64,000 nt of DNA, taken from NCBI RefSeq assembly GCF_001462455.1, contig NZ_LNTD01000072.1:1-64000 (forward strand), given 5' to 3'. The notes under the pieces were generated by a model, which saw nothing but the letters and a program-made list of their open reading frames with translations, was not told where the DNA came from and searched no databases. Position numbers and translations under genes: made by a program. The stretch's first letter is position 1; each line of letters starts with the position of its first letter. Shown here in pieces: positions 36,581-46,173 of this stretch. Origin of the DNA: Cellulomonas sp. B6. Lineage in GTDB: Bacteria > Actinomycetota > Actinomycetes > Actinomycetales > Cellulomonadaceae.

Positions 36581-36603
36581 ATTGTGTCGGTTGGCACCGA
36601 CAC
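36581..36603 (-). promoter_or_regulatory. DNA-damage (RecA_NDp/PafBC-type) promoter of lhr
   Basis: Minus strand: GTGTCGGTG (36595-36603), exactly 8 nt, then CACAAT (36581-36586), 6 nt, then the GTG. The mycobacterial consensus is TTGTCRGTG-N8-TAnnnT; 8 of 9 upstream bases match, while the -10 is degenerate. Confidence 0.65.
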
Positions 36604-36625
36604 GCGCGGCCCGGCGCGGCGGTGG

Positions 36626-36631
36626 CAGGCT
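36626..36631 (+). promoter_or_regulatory. -10 of a leaderless promoter (DUF3046 gene)
   Basis: CAGGCT is followed by 6 nt and the GTG at 36638. It is divergent from the lhr promoter in a 63-bp gap. Confidence 0.5.
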
Positions 36632-36637
36632 GGGGGT

Positions 36638-36880
36638 GTGAGGTATCGCGAGCTGACCGACCTGGTGGACGACGTGCTGGGACCGGTCCAGGGCCGGCTG
36701 CTGCTCGACGAGCTGGTGCTCGGCGAGCTCGGGGGGCGCACCGGTGCCGTCGCGCTCGCGGACGGCGAGGACCCGCGCAGCGTCTGGCACGCGCTGTGCG
36801 ACGAGCTCGGCATCCCCGACGCGCGCCGCTGGGGCAGCGACCCGCACCGCCAGGCGCCGCCGCGCCGCTCGGACCGCTGA
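36638..36880 (+). CDS. DUF3046 family protein
   Basis: 80 residues. The DUF3046 pattern is visible: RYRELTDLVDDVLGPVQGR, VLGELGGRTGAVALADGEDP, and VWHALCDELGIPDARRWG near the C-terminus. These small cytoplasmic proteins are found just upstream of recA in many actinobacteria; no function is established that I know of. The frame is open far upstream but that part is antisense to lhr; the GTG at 36638 gives the family-standard N-terminus. The phosphatase-fold gene starts 5 bp after its stop. Confidence 0.88.
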   Translation: MRYRELTDLVDDVLGPVQGRLLLDELVLGELGGRTGAVALADGEDPRSVWHALCDELGIPDARRWGSDPHRQAPPRRSDR

Positions 36881-36885
36881 CCCCC

Positions 36886-39165
36886 GTGGCCCGCGACTCC
36901 CGCCCACCCGCGCCCGACGACCGCCGTCGCCTGGTGCCGCGAGCGGTCGACGTGGGCGACGCGCTCGTCTCTCTCGCGGTCACGGCCCTCGGGCTGGGCG
37001 TCGCGATCGTCGTGGTCGACGGCGTCAGCGCGACGACGCCCTGGGGAGTCCTGCTCGCCGCGCTCGCGGTCGCGGTGGGCGACCTGGTGCTGCGGGCGCC
37101 GCTGCGGGTGCTCGCGACGGTCGCGGGCGCGGGCGGTGCGCTGGTGGCGGGCCTCGCGGCGCAGGTCCTGGTGCTGTGGGGCGCCCTGTCCGTGGCGTCC
37201 GGGGTCGAGGTGACCTCGGGCTGGGCCGTGCTGTGGGTGCTGGTCCTGACGTCCGTGGTCATGGCCGTCGGGCGGTGGCTGTGGGGGGCGAGCGACAACG
37301 AGTACGTGGTCGCCGACGTCGTGCGCCGGGCGCAGCGTGGCGCCCGCGTGCCCGCCGGCGAGCCGGGGGAGCGGCCGCGCGGCATGCTCGTCGTGCAGCT
37401 CGACGGCGTCAGCGCGCCCGTGCTCGACCAGGCGTTCGACGCCGGGCTCGTCCCCACGATGCAGCGGTGGGTCGAGGACGGCACGCACCGGCTCGCGCCC
37501 TGGTGGGCGACCGTGCCGTGCACCACGCCCGCCGCGCAGGCCGGGATCCTGCACGGCGCGGCCGACCAGATCCCCGCCTTCCGGTGGTGGGACCGCGACC
37601 TGCGCCGGCTGGTGGTGACGAACCACCCCGACGACGCGGCGCTCGTCGAGGAGCGGCTGAGCGACGGGTCCGGGCTGCTGACGGGCGGCGGCACCGCGGT
37701 CGCGACGATGTTCTCGGGCGACGCGGCGTCGTCGTACCTCGTGATGAGCCGCGGGCGCCGGCACGGCCTCGGGCCGGGGCCCGGCTACGTGCGGTTCTTC
37801 GCGCGGCCGTTCGTGCTGGCACGGGCCGTGACGGTGACGGTCGGCGAGGTCGTCAAGGAGCTGTACCAGGCGCGCCGCCAGACGGTGCACGACGTGCGTC
37901 CGCGCGTGCCGCGCGGCGGCTGGTACGTGCTGCTGCGCGCCGTGACGAACGTCCTGCTGCGCGACCTGGCGACGTCGCTCGTGGCGGACGCGCTGGTGCG
38001 CGGCGACCCGACGGTGTTCGTCGACCTCGTGGACCACGACGAGGTCGCGCACCACGCCGGCCCGACGCGCCCCGAGTCGCTGCGCTCGCTCGAGGGGCTG
38101 GACCAGGTGCTGCGGATCCTCGAGCAGGTCGTGCGCGTGGCGCCGCGCGAGTACGACCTCGTCGTGCTGTCCGACCACGGCCAGAGCCTGGGCTCGACGT
38201 TCGAGCAGGTCGAGGGTCGGTCGCTCCTGGCGACCGTGCGCGCCCTCATGGCCGAGCCCGACGTCGACGGCCTCGAGAGCACGGACGGCGAGGACTGGGG
38301 ACCGCTCAACGCGCTGCTCACGAGCGTGCTCGGGCGGCCGGGCGACCCGGTCGTGCTCGGCCCCGACGCCGGTCCGGAGCGCCGCCGGGGACGGGCGCGC
38401 CGCGACGGCGGCGTCCCGCGCGTGCGCGAGCACGGCCGGGCGCCACGAGCCGACGGCACGGGGTCCGACGACGCCGTGCCCGACGTCGTGGTCGTCGGCT
38501 CGGGCAACCTCGGACTCGTGTGGTTCCCCGACGCGCCCGCGCGGCTCGTGCTCGAGGAGGTGCAGGAGCGCTGGCCCGGTCTGGTGGCGGGCCTCGCGGC
38601 CCGTCCCGCGGTGGGGGTCGTCGTCGTCGACTCGCGGACCCGCGGCCTCGTCGCCGTGGGGCGGTCGGGGCTGCGCCTGCTGGAGGCCGAGGGGGACGTC
38701 GTCGAGGGCGACGACCCGCTCGCGGCCTACCCGGGCCGGGCGCGCGCCGACCTCGTCCGGGCCGCGCGGCTCCCGCACACGGGCGACCTGCTGGTCGTCT
38801 CGGCGGTCGACGCGCGCGGGCACGTGCACGCGTTCGAGGGGCAGGTCGGTTCGCACGGCGGGCTCGGTGGCCCGCAGAACCTCGCGTTCCTGCTGCACCC
38901 GAGCGACCTCGCGGTCGACGACGCCCTGTGCGAGGACGCCGCCGGCGGCCGGGTGCTGGTCGGCCCGGACGCGGTGCACGCGCAGCTCGTCGCGTGGCTC
39001 GTGGCGCGCGGCGTGCGGCCGGTCGGCCCCGGGACGCGGCACGACGTCGGTCGGGGCGCCGGTCACGCCGTCGGCGGCGCGCCCGCGGTCGGGGACGACG
39101 TCGGGTCCGGGGTCGGCGACGACGTCGCGGGCGGGGCTGCGCGCGGTGCGGGGGAGGCGACGTGA
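36886..39165 (+). CDS. Membrane-anchored alkaline-phosphatase-fold protein with holin-like N-terminus
   Basis: 759 residues. Residues ~20-135 hold about four hydrophobic segments resembling the phage-holin superfamily IV region. The rest is an alkaline phosphatase/nucleotide pyrophosphatase fold: VVQLDGVSAPVLDQAF (metal Asp), VPCTTPAAQAGILHG (nucleophile Thr), FVDLVDHDEVAHHAG and VVLSDHGQSLGSTF (metal ligands). The last ~45 residues are Gly/Ala/Asp-rich and probably disordered. The substrate is unknown. It starts 5 bp after the DUF3046 gene and its stop overlaps the MBL gene start by 4 bp. Confidence 0.88.
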   Translation: MARDSRPPAPDDRRRLVPRAVDVGDALVSLAVTALGLGVAIVVVDGVSATTPWGVLLAALAVAVGDLVLRAPLRVLATVAGAGGALVAGLAAQVLVLWGALSVASGVEVTSGWAVLWVLVLTSVVMAVGRWLWGASDNEYVVADVVRRAQRGARVPAGEPGERPRGMLVVQLDGVSAPVLDQAFDAGLVPTMQRWVEDGTHRLAPWWATVPCTTPAAQAGILHGAADQIPAFRWWDRDLRRLVVTNHPDDAALVEERLSDGSGLLTGGGTAVATMFSGDAASSYLVMSRGRRHGLGPGPGYVRFFARPFVLARAVTVTVGEVVKELYQARRQTVHDVRPRVPRGGWYVLLRAVTNVLLRDLATSLVADALVRGDPTVFVDLVDHDEVAHHAGPTRPESLRSLEGLDQVLRILEQVVRVAPREYDLVVLSDHGQSLGSTFEQVEGRSLLATVRALMAEPDVDGLESTDGEDWGPLNALLTSVLGRPGDPVVLGPDAGPERRRGRARRDGGVPRVREHGRAPRADGTGSDDAVPDVVVVGSGNLGLVWFPDAPARLVLEEVQERWPGLVAGLAARPAVGVVVVDSRTRGLVAVGRSGLRLLEAEGDVVEGDDPLAAYPGRARADLVRAARLPHTGDLLVVSAVDARGHVHAFEGQVGSHGGLGGPQNLAFLLHPSDLAVDDALCEDAAGGRVLVGPDAVHAQLVAWLVARGVRPVGPGTRHDVGRGAGHAVGGAPAVGDDVGSGVGDDVAGGAARGAGEAT

Positions 39166-39983
39166 GCGTGCGGGTCCGGTGGCTGGGGCACGCGACCGTC
39201 GTGCTGGACCTCGCCGGCGTGCGGCTCGTGACGGACCCGCTGCTGCGGCGGCACGCGGGCGTGCTGCGACGTCGTGGCGGGCGCGCACCGCACGCCGCCG
39301 ACTGGCGGGGGGCCGCCGCGGCGCTCGTCTCGCACCTGCACCACGACCACGCCGAGCTCGGCTCGCTGCGCCTGCTCGGCCCCGTCCCGGTGCTCGCCGC
39401 GCCGTCGAGCGCGCGCTGGTTCGTCGACCACGGGTTGTCCGGCGTCGGCCTGGCCGACGACGCGTGGTGGGCGCCGCCCGACGGCGCGGACGTCCGCGTC
39501 CGGACCGTGCCGGCCGAGCACGGCCACCGGCCGATGCCGCACCGGCCCAACGCCGCGACGGGCTTCGTCGTCCGGGGCGGCGGAGTCACGGTGTGGTTCG
39601 CCGGCGACACCGGGCCGTTCCCGGGCCTGGCGCGCGTGCCCGAGCTCGCGGGGGCGCCGGTCGACCTCGCGCTCGTCCCGGTGGGCGGCTGGGGCCCGCG
39701 TCTGTCGGGCGGGCACCTGGACCCGCTCGAGGCGGCGCGCGTGTGCGCCGCCGTGGGCGCGCGCGTCGCGGTGCCCGTGCACTGGGGGACGCTGCACGCG
39801 CCCGCCGCGCGGCGCCTGCCGCCGGGCTGGATGGACCGCGCCGGGCACGCCTTCGAGGCCGCGGCCCGGCGCGTCGCGCCGGACGTGGACGTGCGCGTCC
39901 TCGTGCCGGGGGCGGCGACCGAGGTGACGGCCGTGCGCCGCGGGGGTCCGGGCGAGGTCGGTCCGACGGCGGACGACGCCTGA
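39162..39983 (+). CDS. MBL-fold metal-dependent hydrolase (UlaG-like)
   Basis: 273 residues. The metallo-beta-lactamase motif appears as SHLHHDHAELGSLRLLG, with further ligands in GHRPMPHRPN, FAGDTGPF and VPVHWGTLH. RVRWLGHATVVLDLAGVRLVTDP at the N-terminus is typical of UlaG-like or NAPE-PLD-like hydrolases. The substrate is unknown. The GTG at 39162 overlaps the previous stop. Together with the two genes before it, it forms a three-gene operon ahead of recA. Confidence 0.88.
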   Translation: MSVRVRWLGHATVVLDLAGVRLVTDPLLRRHAGVLRRRGGRAPHAADWRGAAAALVSHLHHDHAELGSLRLLGPVPVLAAPSSARWFVDHGLSGVGLADDAWWAPPDGADVRVRTVPAEHGHRPMPHRPNAATGFVVRGGGVTVWFAGDTGPFPGLARVPELAGAPVDLALVPVGGWGPRLSGGHLDPLEAARVCAAVGARVAVPVHWGTLHAPAARRLPPGWMDRAGHAFEAAARRVAPDVDVRVLVPGAATEVTAVRRGGPGEVGPTADDA

Positions 39984-40043
39984 GAGCGGCACGACGCTCG
40001 GGTCCTGACGTCGCGACACGCGACACGCGCGCCGGTGCGTGCG

Positions 40044-40066
40044 TCGAACACGTGTTCGGGTAGCGT
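40044..40066 (+). promoter_or_regulatory. LexA (SOS) box and promoter P1 of recA
   Basis: CGAACACGTGTTCG (40045-40058) is a perfect 14-bp palindrome preceded by T, matching the actinobacterial SOS box TCGAAC-N4-GTTCGA except at the last base. It lies directly upstream of a -10 hexamer TAGCGT (40061-40066), so LexA bound here would block polymerase. The leader would be ~160 nt. Confidence 0.9.
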
Positions 40067-40146
40067 GTGCGGCGGTGACACGGTCGAACCGACCACAGAC
40101 CCGCCGGCGCACCGCCGGACCACGGGCGAGGGGCGGCCCGGCCGGG

Positions 40147-40169
40147 ATGTCGGTGGTCGGGCATAGCGT
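40147..40169 (+). promoter_or_regulatory. Second, RecA_NDp/PafBC-type promoter of recA
   Basis: ATGTCGGTG (40147-40155), exactly 8 nt, then TAGCGT (40164-40169). It matches TTGTCRGTG-N8-TAnnnT at 8 of 9 upstream positions and the full -10, ~65 nt before the start codon. Confidence 0.8.
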
Positions 40170-40233
40170 CACGCACGACAAGACCAGTTCCCGCAGGAGC
40201 AGCGCGACGCTGCACGACACGACGAGGTACATC

Positions 40234-41271
<1,038 letters not shown>

Positions 41272-41276
41272 TCGGC

Positions 41277-41864
41277 GTGGGGGACCTCACCGGCCGGCCC
41301 GCGGCGCGTCGCCGCGGCCGGCCGGCCGCCGAGCCGCCGGACGCCGGTGCGGCCGCGCAGGACGCGGAGCCGGACCCCGAGTCCGTCGCCCGCGCGATCG
41401 TGCTGCGACGGCTCACCGGGGCGCCCCAGTCGCGCGCCCAGCTGGCCGAGGCGCTGGCGCGTCGGGACGTCCCCGAGGACGTCGCGTCCCGTGTTCTCGA
41501 CCGCTTCACCGAGGTCGGACTCGTCGACGACCAGGAGTACGCGCGGATCCTCGTGCGGTCGCGGCACGCCGAACGCGGGCTGTCGCGCCGGGCGCTGGCC
41601 GTCGAGCTGCGCCGCAAGGGCATCGACGACGAGACCGCCGCCACCGCGCTGGCGGGCGTCGACGACGACGACGAGGAGCACGCGGCGCGCGAGATCGTGC
41701 GTCGCCGTCTGCGGTCGACCGCGGGCCTGGACCGGGACGTGCGGGTGCGTCGCGTGTACGGCGTGCTGGGGCGCAAGGGGTACCCCGGCGGGCTCGTCGC
41801 GCGCCTCGTGCGCGAAGAGCTCGCCGCCGAGGGCGACGGCGACGGCGCCGACGAGGCGCCCTAG
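41277..41864 (+). CDS. recX: Regulatory protein RecX
   Basis: Binds RecA filaments and limits RecA activity. It has 195 residues: a variable N-terminus (~35), then the three-helix repeats of RecX (RRLTGAPQSRAQLAEALARR, FTEVGLVDDQEYARILVRSR and RRKGIDDETAATALAGVDDD). The GTG is 5 bp after recA, so it shares the recA promoters. The acidic tail GDGDGADEAP is variable in the family. Confidence 0.94.
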   Translation: MGDLTGRPAARRRGRPAAEPPDAGAAAQDAEPDPESVARAIVLRRLTGAPQSRAQLAEALARRDVPEDVASRVLDRFTEVGLVDDQEYARILVRSRHAERGLSRRALAVELRRKGIDDETAATALAGVDDDDEEHAAREIVRRRLRSTAGLDRDVRVRRVYGVLGRKGYPGGLVARLVREELAAEGDGDGADEAP

Positions 41865-41943
41865 CCTGCCGGCGAGCGGTGGTCCGTGGGTCAGGTCGAC
41901 GTCCCGACGGACGTCGCTGGTCACGGCCGACGCGTCCGACCTG

Positions 41944-41949
41944 CACAAT
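41944..41949 (+). promoter_or_regulatory. Candidate -10 of the rny promoter
   Basis: CACAAT in the 128-bp recX-rny gap predicts a short leader of ~35 nt containing GGGAGGTG. Confidence 0.4.
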
Positions 41950-41992
41950 GAACGCACGGGCGCCGCCGCGGCACCCTTCGTCGGGAGGTGAC

Positions 41993-43525
41993 GTGGAGCA
42001 GAGCGCGATCGCGACCATCGTCGGGCTGCTCGGGGCGTGCCTCGTCGCGCTGCTGCTCGTGCTCGTCGCACGCCGCGAGGCCGACCAGCAGCGCCGCCGG
42101 GCGTCGGAGGACGTCGAGCGGATCCGGCAGGACGCCCGGGAGATGCTCGCCGACGCCGAGCGTCGCGTGCGGCGCGTCGTCGAGCGTGAGCACGAGATCG
42201 CGACGCAGCGCGCCGAGGTCGCCGAGCTCGAACGCCGCACGCGCGCCGACGCGGAGGCGGTGGCGGAGTCCGAGCGCTCCGCCGCCCGCGCCCTGGACCG
42301 CGCCGAGCACGTCGCGGCCCGCACGCTCGCGGACGCCGACCGTGCGGCCAACGAGCGGCTCGCCGACGCCCGCTCGCAGGCCCGTGCCGAGCTCGAGTCC
42401 GTCAGCGGGCTCACCCAGGACGAGGCCCTCGCCGAGCTGACACGTCGCATCGCCGACCAGGCGGCGAACGACGCGGCGGCACAGGTGCGCCGCGCCGAGG
42501 CGCAGGCGCGCCGCACCGCGGACGCGCGGGCACGCCGGATCGTGTCGACAGCCGTCCAGCGTCTCGCCGTGCCGAGCAGCGCGCAGAGCGCGCTCACCGT
42601 GCTGCCGCTGCCCTCGGACGAGATGAAGGGCCGCATCATCGGCAAGGAGGGTCGCAACATCCGGCACTTCGAGGCGCTGACCGGTGTCAACGTGCTCGTC
42701 GACGAGACGCCCGACACCGTGGTGCTGTCGTGCTTCGACGCCGAACGTCGCGAGATCGCCCAGGTCACGCTGGACACGCTCATGGCCGACGGGCGCATCC
42801 ACCCGCAGCGCATCGAGGCCGCGTACGCCGACGCGCTCGCCGGTGCCGACGAGCGGCACGACGCCGCCGGTCACGACGCCGCCGAGCGTGCCGGCGTCGC
42901 GGGTCTGCACGCCGAGGTCGTGCGGACCGTGGGCCGCCTGCGGCTGCGGTCGTCCTACGGTCAGAACGTGCTCGAGCACCTGGTCGAGTGCGCGCAGGTC
43001 GCTGCCTCGATCGCCGCCGAGATCGGTGCGGACGTCGACGTCGCACGGCGCGGCGCGTTCCTGCACGACCTCGGCAAGGCGCTCACGGCGCAGGTGCCCG
43101 GCACGCACGCCGCGGTCGGTGCGGACCTCGCGCGCCGCCACGGCGAGAGCGACGCCGTGGTGAACGCGATCGCCGCGCACCACGACGAGGTGCCGCCGTC
43201 CACCGTCGAGGCCGTGCTCGTGCAGGCTGCCGACGCGATCTCCGCCGCCCGCACCGGGGCGCGGCGGCAGGAGCTCGACCAGTACGTCGAGCGCATGGTG
43301 GAGCTGGAGACGCTCGTCGCGGAGCACCAGGGCGTGCGACGCGCGCTCGCGATGTCCGCGGGGCGCGAGGTGCGCGTCGTGGTCGAGCCCGAGGAGGTCG
43401 ACGACCGTGCGCTGCCGCACCTGGCGCGCGCGATCGCCCAGCACATCGAGGCCGACCTCACCTACCCCGGCGAGATCCGGGTGACCGTCGTCCGGGAGCT
43501 GCGGGCCAGCGCCACCGCGGGGTGA
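41993..43525 (+). CDS. rny: Ribonuclease Y
   Basis: Membrane-anchored endoribonuclease that starts mRNA decay. It has 510 residues: an N-terminal membrane helix (~5-25), a long Ala/Glu/Arg-rich coiled coil (~28-190), a KH domain (MKGRIIGKEGRNIRHFEAL) and an HD domain with HD in RGAFLHDLGKALT and the SAGREVRVVVEPEEVDD tail. The GTG at 41993 follows GGGAGGTG and starts the helix directly; the longer frame upstream overlaps recX out of frame. It is convergent with gluD. Confidence 0.95.
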   Translation: MEQSAIATIVGLLGACLVALLLVLVARREADQQRRRASEDVERIRQDAREMLADAERRVRRVVEREHEIATQRAEVAELERRTRADAEAVAESERSAARALDRAEHVAARTLADADRAANERLADARSQARAELESVSGLTQDEALAELTRRIADQAANDAAAQVRRAEAQARRTADARARRIVSTAVQRLAVPSSAQSALTVLPLPSDEMKGRIIGKEGRNIRHFEALTGVNVLVDETPDTVVLSCFDAERREIAQVTLDTLMADGRIHPQRIEAAYADALAGADERHDAAGHDAAERAGVAGLHAEVVRTVGRLRLRSSYGQNVLEHLVECAQVAASIAAEIGADVDVARRGAFLHDLGKALTAQVPGTHAAVGADLARRHGESDAVVNAIAAHHDEVPPSTVEAVLVQAADAISAARTGARRQELDQYVERMVELETLVAEHQGVRRALAMSAGREVRVVVEPEEVDDRALPHLARAIAQHIEADLTYPGEIRVTVVRELRASATAG

Positions 43526-43528
43526 GTT

Positions 43529-43579
43529 GGCCGGCGCCCGCCGACGGCCTCATCGGGTGGCGGCACCGCAGCGCCGACC
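43529..43579. terminator. Possible two-way terminator between rny and gluD
   Basis: GGCCGGCGC (43529-43537) pairs with GCGCCGACC (43571-43579) with one mismatch, and CCGCC (43538-43542) with GGCGG (43559-43563) inside. It fills the 66-bp convergent gap. Weak. Confidence 0.35.
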
Positions 43580-43591
43580 GGGCGTCGCGCG

Positions 43592-44455
43592 CTATCGGGT
43601 CGTCGTGGCTGCCATCGCCGGCGCCTCCGCCGTCGCGTCACCCGCCGTCAGCCGTCCGACGCGTGACGCGAGGCGCTCGGCGAGCGTCGTCAGCGCGTAG
43701 TTGATGACGATGAAGACGAGCGCCGCGATCAGCAGCGCCTGCAGCATGTTCCCGTTGCCCGATCCGAAGCGACGGGCGGCGTCCAGGAGCTCGGGGTAGG
43801 TGATGATCGCGCCGAGCGCGGTGTCCTTGAGGATCACGACGAGCTGGCTCGCGATGGCCGGGAGCATCGCGATGAGCGCCTGCGGCACCTCCACGAGCCG
43901 CAGCGACTGCGACGGGCGCAGCCCCACGACGAGCGCCGCCTCGCGCTGACCCTTCGGCAGGTTGTGCACGCCCGAGCGCACGAGCTCGGCGAACACCGAT
44001 CCGTTGTAGAGCGTGAGCGCCAGGACCACGGCGAGCAGCGGGACGTCCGGGGGGTCGACGACCCGCAGCTGGGCGATGCCGCTGTAGAAGAAGACCATCA
44101 TGAGCAGGACGGGGACGGCGCGGAAGAACTCCACGACCGTGCCGCTGACCCAGCGCACCACACGTGAGCCGGACAGCCGACCCATCCCGAACACCAGCCC
44201 GAACACGGCGGACCCGACGATCGCGAGACCCGCCGCGCGCAGGGTCTGCAGCAGACCCGGGAGCAGGTAGGCCGTCCACGTGCGCGGCTGCGCGAACGGC
44301 TCCCACATCGCGGGCTCGAGCTGGCCCTTGCGGTCCAGCAGGACGAGCGCCCACGCGGCGATGCCCGCGACGACGAGCGCCGCCACGACGTTGACGACCA
44401 CCATCCGGCGGCGCGTGCGCGGACCCGGGACGTCGAAGAGGACGAGGTTGCTCAT
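43592..44455 (-). CDS. gluD: Glutamate ABC transporter permease GluD
   Basis: Inner-membrane permease of a polar amino-acid importer. It has 287 residues with a ~50-residue N-terminal extension carrying one extra helix, then the HisM-type permease core. The EAA loop is ELVRSGVHNLPKGQREAALVVGL. The ATG at 44455 overlaps the gluC stop by 4 bp. As in Corynebacterium gluABCD it is the last gene of the set. Specificity for glutamate rests on family resemblance and order. Confidence 0.9.
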   Translation of the reverse strand: MSNLVLFDVPGPRTRRRMVVVNVVAALVVAGIAAWALVLLDRKGQLEPAMWEPFAQPRTWTAYLLPGLLQTLRAAGLAIVGSAVFGLVFGMGRLSGSRVVRWVSGTVVEFFRAVPVLLMMVFFYSGIAQLRVVDPPDVPLLAVVLALTLYNGSVFAELVRSGVHNLPKGQREAALVVGLRPSQSLRLVEVPQALIAMLPAIASQLVVILKDTALGAIITYPELLDAARRFGSGNGNMLQALLIAALVFIVINYALTTLAERLASRVGRLTAGDATAEAPAMAATTTR

Positions 44456-45141
44456 CGGGCCACCGCCAGCCGTCGCGAGAGGGACGTCGTCGCCAGCCCG
44501 ACGGGGACGACGATGATCACGTAGCCGATCGCGAACGTGAGGAACACCGCGAGGATGACGTCCGGGCGGAACTCGATCATGGTCTTCATCAGGCCGGAGG
44601 TCTCCGCGACCGAGCCGGCCGCGGCCACGGTCGAGTTCTTGATGAGGGCGATGAGGACGTTGCCGAGCGGGGCGACGGCGCCCCGGAACGCCTGCGGCAG
44701 GATCACGAGCCGCGCGGCCGGCCAGAAGCCGAGGCCGATGGCGCGTGCCGCCTCGGCCTGGCCCACCGGCACGGTGTTGACTCCCGAGCGCAGCGCCTCG
44801 CACACGAACGCCGCGTGGTAGACCGCGAGCCCCAGCACGGCGAGCCGGAAGAAGTTCGTCTGGAAGTCGCTCGACAGCGTGATGCCGAGCTGACCCCACA
44901 GGCCCAGCACGCAGAACACGATGATGATCGTCAGCGGTGTGTTCCGCAGCAGCGTGACGTACGTCGTGCCGGCCCACCGCAGGCTCGGCACGGGGGAGAT
45001 CCGCATGACGGCGAGCACCGTGCCGATGACGAGCGCCAGCACGGCGGCGTACGCCGTGAGCTGGATGTTCACCCAGAACGCGCCGAGCACGTCGTACTGG
45101 TCGAACAGGGACACGAACTGGTCGAGGTAGCCCTCGTCCAC
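44452..45141 (-). CDS. gluC: Glutamate ABC transporter permease GluC
   Basis: 229 residues with about five membrane helices. The EAA loop is EALRSGVNTVPVGQAEAARA. It pairs with GluD to form the channel. It starts 89 bp after gluB with a strong hairpin in the gap and overlaps gluD by 4 bp. Confidence 0.91.
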   Translation of the reverse strand: MDEGYLDQFVSLFDQYDVLGAFWVNIQLTAYAAVLALVIGTVLAVMRISPVPSLRWAGTTYVTLLRNTPLTIIIVFCVLGLWGQLGITLSSDFQTNFFRLAVLGLAVYHAAFVCEALRSGVNTVPVGQAEAARAIGLGFWPAARLVILPQAFRGAVAPLGNVLIALIKNSTVAAAGSVAETSGLMKTMIEFRPDVILAVFLTFAIGYVIIVVPVGLATTSLSRRLAVAR

Positions 45142-45174
45142 GCGGCCTCCCGGGTGTGCGGTGGGGTGGGAGGA

Positions 45175-45212
45175 CCCGGGGCCGGCCCGCGTGGTGCGGG
45201 TCCGGCCCCGGG
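45175..45212 (-). terminator. Intra-operon hairpin between gluB and gluC
   Basis: On either strand, 45175-45190 pairs with 45196-45212 (16 bp, one bulged base, 5-nt loop). It lies 18 nt after the gluB stop, inside the operon. Partial termination or RNA protection here would raise GluB over the permeases. Confidence 0.7.
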
Positions 45213-45230
45213 CCGACGGTCAGTGCTGCG

Positions 45231-46097
45231 TCACGCGCAGGTGTCGACCTTCGGCGGGTTGAGGGACTCGTTCGGCGTGTACCCCGAGGCGCCGACGTTG
45301 TCGTCGAGCGCCTTCTGCCACGCGCCGTCGGAGATCATCTTCTCGATCGCCGTGTTGACGTCCTGGCAGACGTCGTTGTCCTTCGGCAGGCCGACGCCGT
45401 AGTTCTCCTCGGAGAACGGGTTGCCGACGACCTTGACCTTGCCCTCGTTGGCCGGCAGCGCCGCGAGGCCCGCGAGGATGATGTCGTCGGTCGTCACGGC
45501 GTCCACCGTGCCGGCGACGAGCGCCGTCACGCACTCGCCGTAGCCCGGCTGCTCGAGCAGGTTGGTGCCTGCCGCGTACTCGTCCTTGATGCGCTGCGCC
45601 GACGTCGAGCCGGTCACCGAGCACAGGTTCTTGCCCTCGAGGTCCTCGGGACCGGAGATCGAGTCGTCGTCCTCCGCCACCAGCAGGTCCTGCCCGGCGA
45701 CGAAGTACGGCCCCGCGAACGCCACGACCTCCTTGCGCTTGTCGGTGATCGAGTACGTCGCGAAGATCATGTCGACCTGGCCGTTCTGCAGCATCGTCTC
45801 GCGCTGCGCCGACGGCGCCTGCACCCACTCGATCTGGTCGGGCCCGTAGCCGAGCTCGCCGGCGACGTACTTCGCGACGTCGACGTCGAAGCCGGTGTAG
45901 TCGCTGCCGTCCTGGAAGCCGAGGCCCGGCTGGTCGAACTTGATGCCGATGCGGATCGTGCCGTCGGCGCCGCCGCCGGAGGTCTCGCCGCCGCCCGCGC
46001 CGCCGGTCTCGGCGGGTGCGTCGTCGCCGCCGGAACAGGCGCCGAGCGTGAGCGCGGCCACCGCGGTCAGTGCGAGGGCCAGTCGTCGTGCACGCAT
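45231..46097 (-). CDS. gluB: Glutamate-binding lipoprotein GluB
   Basis: Extracellular solute-binding protein of the transporter. It has 288 residues: a signal sequence with the lipobox LTLGAC (Cys at ~21), a Gly/Glu-rich linker, then a family-3 binding domain ([56 protein letters not shown]). Three Cys in the domain may form disulfides. Second gene of the operon, 76 bp after gluA. Confidence 0.93.
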   Translation of the reverse strand: MRARRLALALTAVAALTLGACSGGDDAPAETGGAGGGETSGGGADGTIRIGIKFDQPGLGFQDGSDYTGFDVDVAKYVAGELGYGPDQIEWVQAPSAQRETMLQNGQVDMIFATYSITDKRKEVVAFAGPYFVAGQDLLVAEDDDSISGPEDLEGKNLCSVTGSTSAQRIKDEYAAGTNLLEQPGYGECVTALVAGTVDAVTTDDIILAGLAALPANEGKVKVVGNPFSEENYGVGLPKDNDVCQDVNTAIEKMISDGAWQKALDDNVGASGYTPNESLNPPKVDTCA

Positions 46098-46173
46098 GTG
46101 TGCTTCCCCTTCGTTCGTCCTACGTCGGTCAGGGTCGGGAGGTCGGTGGTCGGGTCGGTGCGGGTCGGTCGGG

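Noticed and set aside
40082-40092. CGGTCGAACCG upstream of recA as a second LexA box
   Set aside because: Only one half-site (CGAAC) is present; there is no GTTCG at the right distance.
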